A stretch of 64,000 bases of DNA from Azoarcus sp. KH32C. Lineage in GTDB: Bacteria > Pseudomonadota > Gammaproteobacteria > Burkholderiales > Rhodocyclaceae. The position numbers were made by a program, and so were the translations under genes. The notes below the pieces were generated by a model. That model saw only the letters and a program-made list of their open reading frames with translations, ran no database searches and was not told where the DNA came from. The stretch spans positions 4,526,001 through 4,590,000 of the forward strand of contig NC_020516.1 in NCBI RefSeq assembly GCF_000349945.1, written 5' to 3'. This document shows positions 15,391 to 27,407 of this stretch, piece by piece; position 1 is the stretch's first letter, and each line of letters starts with the position of its first letter.

Positions 15391-17382
15391 TCATTCGAAC
15401 TCGATGATCACCTCGTCGACCGACAGGCTCGCGCCCGGGCTCGCGACGAGCTTCTTGACCTTGCCGTCCTGCTCGGCCTTCAGCACGTTTTCCATCTTCA
15501 TCGCTTCGATAATCGCAAGCTTCTCGCCGGCCTTCACTTCCTGGCCTTCGGCGACACAGATGTCGCGCAGCAGGCCCGGCATCGGCGACAGCAGGAACTT
15601 CGACATGTCCGGCGGCAGCTTCTCGGGCATCAGCGCGAGCAGTTCGGCCGCACGCACCGTCATCACGATCGGCTCGACGAACAGGCCGAAGTGCGAGATG
15701 CGATAGCGCAGGCCGCGGCGTTCGATCTGCAGGCAGATCGGCGTGCCGTTGACCGTGCCCTGGAACAGCAGGTCGCCGAAGGTCCAGTCGGAGACGATGC
15801 GGTAGGTCTTGTCACCATAGGTGATTTCCATGCCGCTATCGACGCGCTGGACAACCACCGGGTACTGCTTGCCGCCCATCACGACCACCCACCGGCTGCC
15901 GACCTTGCGGCCGTGGCCGGCGAGCTGGCCGTCGATCTGCACCGCGCGGTCGATGTAGCGCAGGCGCGCGAAAGTCGCGACCGCCGCGAGCAGCGCCGGA
16001 TCGTCGTGCGGCACCATCGAGGCGTCGAAGCCCTGCGGGTACTCCTCGGCGATGAAGCCGGTGTTGAAGTGGCCCGAGCAGAAGCGCGGGTGCTGCAGCA
16101 GCGCCGCCTGGAACGGGATGTTCGAGCTGATGCCGCGGATCACGAAGGCGTTCAGCGCGTCGCGCATGCGCTCAATCGCCTGCTCGCGGGTCGCGCCGTG
16201 CACGATCAGCTTCGCGATCATCGAGTCGTAGTACATCGAGATCTCGCCGCCTTCATACACGCCGGTATCGACGCGCACCTGGCCCGGGACTTCCTTCGGC
16301 GCCTGGAACTTCACCAGCCGCCCGGTCGAGGGCAGGAAGCCGCGGAACGGGTCTTCGGCGTTGATCCGGCACTCCATCGACCAGCCGTTGATCTTGACGT
16401 CGGCCTGGGTGAGGGGCAGCTTTTCGCCGTTGGCGACGCGGATCATCTGCTCGACGAGGTCGAGGCCGGTGATGAGTTCCGTTACCGGGTGCTCCACCTG
16501 CAGGCGGGTGTTCATCTCAAGGAAGTAGAACTCCTTGGTCGCGCCGCTGACCACGAACTCGACCGTGCCGGCCGATTCGTAGTTCACTGCGCGCGCCAGC
16601 GCCACCGCCTGCTCGCCCATCGCCTTGCGCATTTCGGGGTCGACGAAGGGGCTCGGTGCCTCCTCGATGACCTTCTGGTGACGGCGCTGGATCGAGCAAT
16701 CGCGCTCGTTCAGATACACGTAGTTGCCGTGCGAGTCGCCGAGCACCTGGATCTCGATGTGGCGCGGCTCAAGCACGTACTTCTCGATGAACACGCGGTC
16801 GTCACCGAACGAATTCTTGGCTTCATTGACGCACGACGAGAAGCCTTCGAAGGCCTCCTGGTCGTTGTACGCAACGCGCAGGCCCTTGCCGCCGCCGCCG
16901 GCGGAAGCCTTGATCATCACCGGGTAGCCGATTTTCTTGGCGATCTCGACCGCCTCGGCCGGACCGGAGATCGCGTCGTTGTAGCCAGGAATCGTGTTCA
17001 CGCCGGCTTCGATCGCGAGCTTCTTCGACTCGATCTTGTCGCCCATCTTCGCGACCGAGTAGTGCTTCGGCCCGATGAACTTGATGCCTTCCTCTTCGAG
17101 ACGGCGCGAGAACTCGGCGTTTTCCGACAGGAAGCCGTAGCCCGGATGGACCGCCTCGGCGCCGGTCTGCTTGCAGGCGGCGATGATCTTGTCCATCACC
17201 AGGTAGGACTCTTTCGACGCCGCCGGTCCGATGTACACGGCCTCGTCCGCGAGCTCGACGAAGAGCGCGTCCTTGTCGGCCTCGGAATGGACGGCGACGG
17301 TGGCGATGCCCATCTTGCGGGCGGTCTTGATCACGCGGCAGGCGATTTCGCCGCGGTTTGCAATCAGGATCTTCTTGAACAT
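15391..17382 (-). CDS. pccA: Propionyl-CoA carboxylase, biotin-containing alpha subunit
   Basis: The 663-residue protein has a biotin carboxylase first (about 1-445; ATP-grasp motif KASAGGGGKGLRV, ERDCSIQRRHQKVIEEAPSP, and EMNTRLQVEHPVTE), then a linker domain that binds the beta subunit, then a biotinyl domain with AMKM near residue 630. It carboxylates biotin for transfer to propionyl-CoA. It is followed by a strong terminator and preceded 24 bases upstream by pccB. Related 3-methylcrotonyl-CoA or acetyl-CoA carboxylase subunits are possible alternatives, but the neighbouring mutase settles the pathway. Confidence 0.94.
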   Translation of the reverse strand: MFKKILIANRGEIACRVIKTARKMGIATVAVHSEADKDALFVELADEAVYIGPAASKESYLVMDKIIAACKQTGAEAVHPGYGFLSENAEFSRRLEEEGIKFIGPKHYSVAKMGDKIESKKLAIEAGVNTIPGYNDAISGPAEAVEIAKKIGYPVMIKASAGGGGKGLRVAYNDQEAFEGFSSCVNEAKNSFGDDRVFIEKYVLEPRHIEIQVLGDSHGNYVYLNERDCSIQRRHQKVIEEAPSPFVDPEMRKAMGEQAVALARAVNYESAGTVEFVVSGATKEFYFLEMNTRLQVEHPVTELITGLDLVEQMIRVANGEKLPLTQADVKINGWSMECRINAEDPFRGFLPSTGRLVKFQAPKEVPGQVRVDTGVYEGGEISMYYDSMIAKLIVHGATREQAIERMRDALNAFVIRGISSNIPFQAALLQHPRFCSGHFNTGFIAEEYPQGFDASMVPHDDPALLAAVATFARLRYIDRAVQIDGQLAGHGRKVGSRWVVVMGGKQYPVVVQRVDSGMEITYGDKTYRIVSDWTFGDLLFQGTVNGTPICLQIERRGLRYRISHFGLFVEPIVMTVRAAELLALMPEKLPPDMSKFLLSPMPGLLRDICVAEGQEVKAGEKLAIIEAMKMENVLKAEQDGKVKKLVASPGASLSVDEVIIEFE

Positions 17383-17406
17383 GTCTTTATGAACCTCTCG
17401 CGGCGA

Positions 17407-18939
17407 TTACAGAGGGATGTTGCCGTGCTTGCGCCACGGATTCTCGAGTTCCTTGTTCTTCAGCATCGACAGCGAGCGGCACACGCGCTTGCGCGTCTCG
17501 TGCGGCATGATGACGTCGTCGATGAAGCCGCGCGCGCCGGCCACGAACGGGTTCGCGAAACGCGCCTTGTACTCGGCTTCGCGCGTGGCGAGCTTCGCCG
17601 GGTCGTCCTTCTCGCCGCGGAAGATGATCTCCACCGCGCCCTTCGGGCCCATCACCGCGATTTCGGCTGACGGCCATGCGAAGTTCACGTCGCCGCGCAG
17701 GTGCTTCGACGACATGACGTCGTAGGCGCCGCCGTAGGCCTTGCGGGTGATGATCGTGACCTTCGGCACGGTGCATTCGGCGTAGGCGTAGAGCAGCTTC
17801 GCGCCGTGCTTGATGATGCCGCCGTATTCCTGAGTCGTGCCCGGCATGAAGCCCGGGACGTCGACCAGCGTCACGACCGGGATGTTGAACGCGTCGCAGA
17901 AGCGCACGAAGCGCGCCGCCTTGATCGAGCTCTTGATGTCGAGGCAGCCCGCGAGCACCAGCGGCTGGTTCGCGACGATACCGACCGGGGCGCCTTCCAT
18001 GCGCGCGAAGCCGACGATGATGTTCTTGGCGTAGTCCGGCTGGATTTCGAAGAAATCGCCGTCGTCGACCATCTTGACGATGACTTCCTTCATGTCATAC
18101 GGCTGGTTCGGGTTGGTCGGCACCAGCGTGTCGAGCGACATGTCGAGGCGGTCGGCCGGGTCGATCGCCGGAACGGTCGGGGCCTTCTCGCGGTTGCTCG
18201 ACGGGATGAAGCCGACGAGGCGGCGGGTCATCATCAGCGCCTCGACGTCGTTCTCGAACGCGAGGTCGGCGACACCCGACTTGGTGTTGTGGGTCACCGC
18301 GCCGCCCAACTCCTCGGCCGTCACTTCCTCGTGGGTCACGGTCTTCACGACTTCCGGACCGGTCACGAACATGTAGGACGAATCCTTCACCATGAAGATG
18401 AAGTCGGTCATCGCCGGGCTATACACCGCGCCGCCCGCGCAAGGGCCCATGATCAGCGAGATCTGCGGCACGACGCCGGAGGCCATCACGTTGCGCTGGA
18501 ACACGTCGGCATAGCCGCCGAGCGAATCGACGCCTTCCTGGATCCGCGCGCCGCCCGAGTCGTTGAGCCCGATCACCGGCGCACCGACCTTCATCGCGTG
18601 GTCCATCACCTTGCAGATCTTCTCGGCGTGGGTTTCCGACAGCGAGCCGCCGAACACCGTGAAGTCCTGCGAGAACACGAACACGAGGCGCCCGTTGATG
18701 GTGCCGTAGCCGATCACCACGCCGTCGCCCGGAGTGTGGTCCGCTTCCATGCCGAACTCGGTGCAGCGGTGCTCCTTGAACATGTCCCACTCTTCGAAGC
18801 TGTCCTCGTCGAGGAGCAGTTCGATGCGCTCGCGCGCGGTGAGCTTGCCCTTGGTGTGCTGGGCGTCGATGCGCTTCTGCCCGCCGCCGAGGCGCGCCTT
18901 GGCGCGCTTCTCGTCGAGCTGACGAATGATGTCTTGCAT
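17407..18939 (-). CDS. pccB: Propionyl-CoA carboxylase, carboxyltransferase beta subunit
   Basis: The 510-residue acyl-CoA carboxyltransferase has the acyl-CoA site in GLNDSGGARIQEGVDSLGGY and the carboxybiotin site in VTLVDVPGFMPGTTQEYGG. Its length is usual for PccB. With PccA it converts propionyl-CoA to methylmalonyl-CoA. It lies 52 bases after meaB on the same strand. Confidence 0.96.
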   Translation of the reverse strand: MQDIIRQLDEKRAKARLGGGQKRIDAQHTKGKLTARERIELLLDEDSFEEWDMFKEHRCTEFGMEADHTPGDGVVIGYGTINGRLVFVFSQDFTVFGGSLSETHAEKICKVMDHAMKVGAPVIGLNDSGGARIQEGVDSLGGYADVFQRNVMASGVVPQISLIMGPCAGGAVYSPAMTDFIFMVKDSSYMFVTGPEVVKTVTHEEVTAEELGGAVTHNTKSGVADLAFENDVEALMMTRRLVGFIPSSNREKAPTVPAIDPADRLDMSLDTLVPTNPNQPYDMKEVIVKMVDDGDFFEIQPDYAKNIIVGFARMEGAPVGIVANQPLVLAGCLDIKSSIKAARFVRFCDAFNIPVVTLVDVPGFMPGTTQEYGGIIKHGAKLLYAYAECTVPKVTIITRKAYGGAYDVMSSKHLRGDVNFAWPSAEIAVMGPKGAVEIIFRGEKDDPAKLATREAEYKARFANPFVAGARGFIDDVIMPHETRKRVCRSLSMLKNKELENPWRKHGNIPL

Positions 18940-18991
18940 TGATGACCTCCTTTACGGTTCTGCCACTCCAGCCGTCGAGCGACCGGACAAC

Positions 18992-20020
18992 TCAGTTCAG
19001 ATAGCCGAGCAGGCGCAGCGCGGCGGCCGAAGGCGTCGTCGCGCCCTCCTCCACCGCACGGGCGAGCCCGGGCAATTCGTGTTTCACTTGCGGATGGCTG
19101 CGGAAACGGCTGCGCAGCCCGGCATCGATCAGGTCCCACATCCACGCGAGCGCCTGGTGGCGCCGCTTGGCCTCGAACTCGCCGGAGCCCTGCATCGCCT
19201 TGCGATAGTCCGTGACCGCCGTCCAGAAATCGGCGATGCCCTGCTTCTGCAAAGCGGAGAGCGTCAGCACCGGCACCGTCCAGTTGGGGCTGGCCGGGCG
19301 CAGCATGTGCAGCGCGGTCTTCATCTGCGACTTCGCGCGCATCGCCGCACCGGCGTCGATGTCCGCCTTGTTGATGACGATGAGATCGGCGATCTCCATG
19401 ATGCCTTTCTTGATCGCCTGCAGGTCGTCGCCCGCATTCGGCAACTGCAGCAGGCAGAAGATGTCGCTCATGCCGGCGACAGCGGTTTCAGACTGGCCGA
19501 CGCCGACCGTCTCGATGATGATCACGTCGAAGCCGGCGGCCTCGCACACCAGCATCGTCTCGCGCGTCTTCTCGGCGACGCCGCCAAGGCTGCCCGCGGA
19601 CGGGCTCGGGCGGATGAAGGCGGCGGGGTTCTGGCTCAGCAGTTCCATGCGCGTCTTGTCGCCGAGGATCGAGCCGCCGGTCAGCGACGAGGACGGGTCG
19701 ACCGCCAGCACCGCGACACGCAGGCCCTGCTCGATCAGGTACAGGCCCAGCGCCTCGATGAAGGTCGACTTGCCGACGCCCGGCACGCCGGAGATGCCGA
19801 CCCGCATCGCGCCGCCGGTCTGCGGCAGCAGCGCTTCGAGCACATGGCGCGCGCGCACCTTGTGGTCCTCGCGCTGCGACTCGATCAGCGTGATCGTCTT
19901 CGCGAGCGGACGCAGCTGGCGCGCGAGCACGCCCTCGACCAGCGCGCGGTCGGCGGCATCGAGTTCCGGCACGAAATCGGCCATTGCTTCCGGCAGGTGT
20001 TCGGGCTTGTTCATCGGCAT
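18992..20020 (-). CDS. meaB: MeaB, G-protein chaperone of methylmalonyl-CoA mutase
   Basis: The 342-residue GTPase of the MeaB/ArgK family has a P-loop in GISGVPGVGKSTF, DPSSSLTGGSILGDKTRM, ETVGVGQSE and NKAD. It loads and protects the adenosylcobalamin cofactor of the mutase. An in-frame ATG two codons later is equally possible. The gene lies 96 bases after the mutase gene. Confidence 0.95.
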   Translation of the reverse strand: MPMNKPEHLPEAMADFVPELDAADRALVEGVLARQLRPLAKTITLIESQREDHKVRARHVLEALLPQTGGAMRVGISGVPGVGKSTFIEALGLYLIEQGLRVAVLAVDPSSSLTGGSILGDKTRMELLSQNPAAFIRPSPSAGSLGGVAEKTRETMLVCEAAGFDVIIIETVGVGQSETAVAGMSDIFCLLQLPNAGDDLQAIKKGIMEIADLIVINKADIDAGAAMRAKSQMKTALHMLRPASPNWTVPVLTLSALQKQGIADFWTAVTDYRKAMQGSGEFEAKRRHQALAWMWDLIDAGLRSRFRSHPQVKHELPGLARAVEEGATTPSAAALRLLGYLN

Positions 20021-20116
20021 CGAGACGTCGGTTGCATCACGTTCGCGGGACCTTCCCGCGGTTCATCGACAAAAAGGGCGACGCGGCCATCCGACCGGTC
20101 GCCCCGCAGGCGAGGA

Positions 20117-22282
<2,166 letters not shown>

Positions 22283-22529
22283 GACAAACCCTCTCTGTGA
22301 ATCCGTTTGGCCGCGGGAAGCGGCATTCGCTTGACCTGATCTCCAGCACCATCGACTGCGACGACGAGACCGCCCGCGGGACTCAAGCCCACGGACGGTC
22401 GCCGACGCCCCGGCTTGCGGCGTAGCTCCCTCTCCCTCGATCCGCCGACGCTGCCAGGCAGCGGAGCGGATTCTCCCTTTCTACGCCGTGCACGGGATGT
22501 TGACTTGTACTGGCGAGCGAATAATACTT

Positions 22530-22547
22530 TATCCATAATTATGAATG
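22530..22547. promoter_or_regulatory. A/T-rich near-palindrome between the mutase gene and gntR
   Basis: The core CATAATTATG (22534-22543) is a perfect palindrome, extending with one mismatch to 16 bases. It is in the only strongly A/T-rich part of the 332-base divergent gap and suits an operator for the adjacent GntR regulator or a -10 region. The rest of the gap (22283-22529 and 22548-22614) shows no other clear site. Confidence 0.45.
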
Positions 22548-22614
22548 CAACTGTAACCGCGACGCCTTTTCAACGACAATCGCGGTCGCCCAAATCCTGC
22601 GTATCAGATCGCCC

Positions 22615-23286
22615 ATGACTGCATCCCGTATCGCCCCACTCGCCCTGTACCAGGAGGTGGCCGAAAGGCTGCGCCAGCGCATCTTTTCGCATGAATTGCA
22701 GGCCGGAACCTGGATCGACGAGCAAGCGCTCGCCGACGATTACGGCATCTCGCGCACCCCGCTGCGCGAGGCGCTGAAGGTGCTCGCCTCCGAAGGCTTG
22801 GTCACGCTCAAGCCGCGGCGCGGCTGCTACGTGACCGAGATCTCCGAGCGCGACCTCGACGAGATCTTCAGCGTGATGTCGCTGCTCGAAGGCCAGTGCG
22901 CGCAGATCAGCGCGAAGAAGGCCACCGAAGCCGACCTCGACCGCCTGCGCGAGATCCACGCCCAACTCGAAGCGGCTGCGAAGAAGGACGACATCAATGG
23001 CTTCTTCGAGGCCAACCAGGCCTTCCACCTCGCGCTGCAGCAGATCGCCGACAACCGCTGGCTGCTCCATTGCATCGAGGACCTGCGCAAGGTGATCCGC
23101 CTGTCGCGCCATCATTCGCTCTTCAGCGAAGGACGGCTGGAGCAGTCGCTGCAAGAACATCGCGGCATCCTCGCCGCACTGACCGAGCGCGACGCGGAGG
23201 CCGTCGAGTTGCGCATGCGCGAACACATCCTCAGCGGACGTGCGGCGCTCGTACGCATCGCGCAGGCGAAAACCAAGACGGCGTAA
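22615..23286 (+). CDS. GntR-family (FCD subfamily) transcription regulator
   Basis: The 223-residue protein has a winged-helix GntR domain at residues 8-75 (ADDYGISRTPLREALKVLASEGLV, GCYVTEIS) and an all-helical FCD ligand domain after it (FHLALQQIADN and HRGILAALTERDAEAVELRMREHI carry the metal/ligand histidines). It is divergent from the mutase gene, so it probably controls the propionyl-CoA genes, with an organic acid or CoA-derived effector. It is convergent with fumC with only two bases between stops. Confidence 0.9.
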   Translation: MTASRIAPLALYQEVAERLRQRIFSHELQAGTWIDEQALADDYGISRTPLREALKVLASEGLVTLKPRRGCYVTEISERDLDEIFSVMSLLEGQCAQISAKKATEADLDRLREIHAQLEAAAKKDDINGFFEANQAFHLALQQIADNRWLLHCIEDLRKVIRLSRHHSLFSEGRLEQSLQEHRGILAALTERDAEAVELRMREHILSGRAALVRIAQAKTKTA

Positions 23287-23288
23287 AA

Positions 23289-24689
23289 TCACGCCCCCGG
23301 CCGCGTCATCGCCTCCGGATCGACCCACAGATCGAACTCCTCCGCCGCGACGTAACCCGACGCTAGCGCCGCCTCGCGCAGCGACAGCCCCTCGCGGTGC
23401 GCCTTCTTCGCGATCTCCGCCGCACGGTCATAGCCGATGTGGCGGTTGAGCGCCGTCACGAGCATCAGGTTCTTCGCGAGGTTCGCGCGGATGCGCGGCA
23501 GGTTGGGCATCAGCCCGCGCGCGCAATGCGCGTCGAAGGCGTCGCAGGCATCCGCAAGCAGCGCGATGCTCTCCAGCACGTTGTGCGCCATCACCGGCTT
23601 ATACACATTCAACTGGAAGTTGCCCTGCGTGCCGGCGAAGGCGACCGCGGCGTCGTTGCCGAAGACCTGCACGCACACCATCGTCAGCGCCTCGCACTGC
23701 GTCGGATTCACCTTGCCGGGCATGATCGACGAGCCGGGCTCGTTTTCCGGAATCAGCAATTCGCCGATGCCGCAGCGCGGCCCGCTCGCGAGCCAGCGCA
23801 CGTCGTTCGCCATCTTCATCAGGCCGCCGGCGAGCGTGCGCAATGCGGCCGAAGTCTGCACCAGCGCGTCGTGCGCGGCGAGCGCGAAGAAGCGGTCCGG
23901 CGCGCTGCGGAAAGGCAGGCCCGTCAATTTCGCGATCGCCCCGGCGGCGCCATCGCCGAAGCGCGGATGCGCGTTGAGCCCGGTCCCCACCGCCGTGCCG
24001 CCGATCGCGAGGTCGTACAGACCGGGCAGCGCGGCACGCACCCCCGCGAGGCCGAATTCGATCTGAGCGACCCAGGCGCCGATTTCCTGCCCGAGCGTGA
24101 TCGGGGTCGCGTCCTGCAGGTGGGTGCGGCCGGTCTTGACGACGTCCTCGTAGGTTTTCGCCTTGTCGGCGAGTGTGTCGTGCAGGCGCGCGACCGCCGG
24201 CAGCAGGCGGTTGGTCAGTTCGCCGACGATCGCGATGTGCATCGCGGTCGGAAAGGTGTCGTTCGACGACTGCCCGCGGTTCACGTGGTCGTTCGGATGC
24301 ACGGGCCGCTTCGAGCCCATTTCGCCGCCCGCGAGCTCGATCGCGCGGTTGGCGATCACCTCGTTGGCGTTCATATTGGATTGCGTGCCCGAGCCGGTCT
24401 GGAAGACGACGAGCGGAAAGTGCTCGTCGAGCGTGCCATCGATGACCTCGTCGGCGGCGCACTCGATCAGGGCGGCGATTTCCGCGGGCAGTTCGCCGAG
24501 CTCGGCATTCGCCTGCGCCGCGGCCTTCTTCAGGATACCGAGCGCACGGATCATCGGCCGCCCCCAGCGGAAGCGCTCGGTGCCGATCGGGAAATTCGCC
24601 ACGGAACGCTCGGTCTGCGCCCCCCAGTAACGATCCGCCGCCACCTGAACAGGTCCCATCGAATCGGTTTCGGTACGCATCTCGCTCAT
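23289..24689 (-). CDS. fumC: Fumarase, class II
   Basis: The 466-residue protein has the fumarase/aspartase signature GSSIMPGKVNP and the substrate-site segment SGTQSNMNANEVIANRA. HPNDHVNRGQSSNDTFPTAM fits fumarase rather than aspartase. It interconverts fumarate and malate, using no iron, so it works under iron limitation or oxidative stress. It stands alone on the minus strand, downstream of the convergent GntR gene. Confidence 0.93.
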   Translation of the reverse strand: MSEMRTETDSMGPVQVAADRYWGAQTERSVANFPIGTERFRWGRPMIRALGILKKAAAQANAELGELPAEIAALIECAADEVIDGTLDEHFPLVVFQTGSGTQSNMNANEVIANRAIELAGGEMGSKRPVHPNDHVNRGQSSNDTFPTAMHIAIVGELTNRLLPAVARLHDTLADKAKTYEDVVKTGRTHLQDATPITLGQEIGAWVAQIEFGLAGVRAALPGLYDLAIGGTAVGTGLNAHPRFGDGAAGAIAKLTGLPFRSAPDRFFALAAHDALVQTSAALRTLAGGLMKMANDVRWLASGPRCGIGELLIPENEPGSSIMPGKVNPTQCEALTMVCVQVFGNDAAVAFAGTQGNFQLNVYKPVMAHNVLESIALLADACDAFDAHCARGLMPNLPRIRANLAKNLMLVTALNRHIGYDRAAEIAKKAHREGLSLREAALASGYVAAEEFDLWVDPEAMTRPGA

Positions 24690-24872
24690 CGCCTTCTCCC
24701 GTCATCCCCGGATACACGGCATTTGACGCTTGTGGGCGCCCGGGATTCCACGCACTTCGCCCATGCAGCAAAACGTGATTTTGTCACTTCGTAGCACGTG
24801 AAGCATGCCGATAAGATAGCCCGAGATCGGTAGGCGCAAGGCGCGTCAAGACCGAAGGGAGAAAAAACAAAA

Positions 24873-26576
24873 ATGGATCGCGTCAGCACGGCCGCGGAGT
24901 CGATGCCCGCTCCAGGCCACACGTTCGCTCACGCAAGCAACAGCCCGGAGCTGCGTCGCGTGCTCGCGAACATTCGCGTGCTGGTCGCGATCGTCGCCGC
25001 GACCGAGGCGCTTTCGCTGTCGCCCGAGACGCGGTCCCATATCATGCTTGTCGTTCTGGCCTACGCCGGCTGGGCCGGCTGGCTATGCTGGGCCGAGCTG
25101 AACGGTCGGCACGCCTTCCGCTCGTCGCTCACGTCGTGGGTCGACGCGACCTGGATCCTTTTCTTCGGCTGGATCGCCAGCACCCAGAGCAGCCTATTCA
25201 CACTGCTGCTGCTGTTTCCAGTGCTCTTCGCGTCGCTGAGCTTCGGCTTCGTGTCGGGACTGCTGGTTTCCTTTTATTCGACGATTGCGGCGGGGGCGAT
25301 GCAGATCATCCACGGCCACCAGGAAGGTATCTCAGCGACCGAGACTCTCCTTCAACCGCTGTCCATCCTCGTTCTGGGGCCGCTGGTCGCAGGCCTTGCG
25401 CAGGCCGGCGTGCAGATGAACGAACAGATGAGAATTGCCGACCGCCTGCAAGGCCAGTTGGACCCGCGACTCGGCGTAAAGCGTGTCGGTGAAACGATGC
25501 TGTCTTCGCTCGCGCGACACTTCTCGGCCGACCTCGGCCTCTTGCTGATCTGGCTGCCCGGCAGCGATCCGCGCGTGTTCCGGCTCGACCGCAGCGGCAA
25601 GACCGTCGAGCTGTCGGGCGAACTGCACGCGAGCGTGCTCGAACTGCTGGTCCGTCTGCCGTCCGACACCGCCAACGTCCATCATCAGGCCCATTTCCTC
25701 GGCCGCTACCCGATCCGCTACCACGGCGGCTTTCACGTGGTGGACAAGGCGCCGTCCGGTGCCGCACGCCCCCCTGTCCAAGCGCTGGCCGAATCGCTCG
25801 ATGCGCGTTCGATGATCTCCGTGCCGATCTGCCGGCGCGGCCCCCATCCCTGCCGGCTCGTGCTCGAATCGGGGCAACGGCATTACCGGCTGCGCGACGC
25901 CGAACTGCTGTCGGGCGTGATGGAGCAGCTCGGGCCGATCATCGAGAACGCCGGCCTGCTGGAGCGACTGGCCGACGAAGCCATGGCGACCGAACGCGCA
26001 CGCATCGGCCGCGATCTGCACGACACCGCGATCCAGCCCTACCTGGGCCTTAAGTACGGAATCGAGGCACTGGTCCGCAAGGCCGCTCCGGACAACCCGC
26101 TGCGGAGCGACGTCGTCGCGCTGCAGGAAGTGGCACTCGAGGAACTGCATCATTTGCGCGAGCTCGTCACCGGCATGCGCAGCGGCGCCAAAGGCGTCGA
26201 CGACGCCCTCGCCCCCGCTCTGCGCCGTCAGGCAAAGCGCTTTTCCGAACTCTTCGGCATCGAGGTCGGTGTGCGCTGCGAAGGCGAACCCGCAGTCAGC
26301 CGGAAACTCGCCGCGTCGATCTTCCCGATGGTCAGCGAGGCCCTGACGAACATCCGCCGCCACACGCGGGCCACCCGGGCCGAGATCGTGGTCGGCGAAG
26401 ACGCGCATCGCTACGTGATCCACATCACGAACATGCATGACCCGCTGTCGCCGCCGCCGTGCTTTATTCCACGCTCGGTCGTGGAACGCGCCGAATCTGT
26501 AAGTGGATGTGTAGCAGTCGACGTACAGCCGTCCGGCGTCACTGATCTAATGATTTCCATCCCGAAGATGTCTTGA
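24873..26576 (+). CDS. Membrane sensor histidine kinase (HisKA_3 type) with degenerate ATP-binding domain
   Basis: The 567-residue protein begins with about five membrane helices (residues 30-190), continues with a GAF-like domain (190-350) and reaches a HisKA_3 dimerisation helix with His383 in RIGRDLHDTAIQPY. The HATPase part is short. The N-box is readable (FPMVSEALTNIRRHTRA), but the expected DxGxG and GLxGM motifs are replaced by NMHDPLSPPPCFIPRSVVERAES. It may be catalytically weak or depend on another kinase. It ends 13 bases before the response regulator gene and probably forms a pair with it. Confidence 0.85.
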   Translation: MDRVSTAAESMPAPGHTFAHASNSPELRRVLANIRVLVAIVAATEALSLSPETRSHIMLVVLAYAGWAGWLCWAELNGRHAFRSSLTSWVDATWILFFGWIASTQSSLFTLLLLFPVLFASLSFGFVSGLLVSFYSTIAAGAMQIIHGHQEGISATETLLQPLSILVLGPLVAGLAQAGVQMNEQMRIADRLQGQLDPRLGVKRVGETMLSSLARHFSADLGLLLIWLPGSDPRVFRLDRSGKTVELSGELHASVLELLVRLPSDTANVHHQAHFLGRYPIRYHGGFHVVDKAPSGAARPPVQALAESLDARSMISVPICRRGPHPCRLVLESGQRHYRLRDAELLSGVMEQLGPIIENAGLLERLADEAMATERARIGRDLHDTAIQPYLGLKYGIEALVRKAAPDNPLRSDVVALQEVALEELHHLRELVTGMRSGAKGVDDALAPALRRQAKRFSELFGIEVGVRCEGEPAVSRKLAASIFPMVSEALTNIRRHTRATRAEIVVGEDAHRYVIHITNMHDPLSPPPCFIPRSVVERAESVSGCVAVDVQPSGVTDLMISIPKMS

Positions 26577-26589
26577 GGAGCGAACGACC

Positions 26590-27270
26590 ATGGTAGAGAC
26601 CACTGAACGGCCGATCCGCGTATTCCTCGTCGACGACCATCGCGCCACGCTGTGGGGCCTGGAACGCCTGATCGGCGCGACCGAAAGAATGAACCTCATC
26701 GGCAGCGCGACCAGCGTGAGCGAACTGCTCGCGTCGCCCGCCAGCCGTGAAGCCGACGTGATCGTGCTGGACCTCGACCTCGGCGGATGCGACTCCACGG
26801 AATCCTTTGCCCAACTGATGAACGATCGCAATGCCAAGGTACTGGTCCTGACCGGCGCCCGCGACCTCGACGCCCATCGGCGCGCCGTGATCGCAGGCGC
26901 CCGCGGCGTCGTGCGCAAGGAAGAGCCTGTCGATGTGCTGCTGCGTGCGATCGAGCGCGTCCACGCGGGCGACGTCTGGGTCAACCGGACCCTGATCGGC
27001 GACATCATGAACATGCTGACCGGCAGCAAGCCGAAAGCCGCTCCGGATGACGCACACATCGCGAGTCTCACGCCCAAGGAACACGAAGTCATCGCCGCGG
27101 TGGTCCGCCACAAGGGCGCCAAGAGCCTCGTCGTCGCGGACGATCTGGGCATCAGCGAACATACGCTGCGCAACCACCTGACGGCCATCTACCACAAGCT
27201 CGAGGTCCACGGCCGGCTCGAGCTCTACGTCTACGCGAAGGAACACGGGATCGGGGTGACTGCCGCGTAG
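26590..27270 (+). CDS. LuxR/NarL-type response regulator
   Basis: The 226-residue protein has a receiver domain (residues 8-130) with acidic pocket VDDH, phospho-acceptor Asp61 in VIVLDLDLGG, Thr in VLTGA and Lys in RKEE. A C-terminal LuxR helix-turn-helix follows (LTPKEHEVIAAVV.., DDLGISEHTLRNHLTAIYHKL). GAGGAGCGAACGACC precedes the ATG. It is coupled to the upstream kinase gene. Targets are unknown; the palindromes near the Flp genes 5-7 kb downstream are a guess. Confidence 0.92.
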   Translation: MVETTERPIRVFLVDDHRATLWGLERLIGATERMNLIGSATSVSELLASPASREADVIVLDLDLGGCDSTESFAQLMNDRNAKVLVLTGARDLDAHRRAVIAGARGVVRKEEPVDVLLRAIERVHAGDVWVNRTLIGDIMNMLTGSKPKAAPDDAHIASLTPKEHEVIAAVVRHKGAKSLVVADDLGISEHTLRNHLTAIYHKLEVHGRLELYVYAKEHGIGVTAA

Positions 27271-27407
27271 GCGGTTTCGCACAAGACCGCGTAGTTCAAT
27301 TCTCCCTCCCGACAAAGGCGTCTTCGCCCGCGCGCGGGGCGGCAGGCGACTTCTAATGTGATAGGACAAGCGCGTTCCGCACCGCGCGTCACAGGGGAGA
27401 TAAAGCC

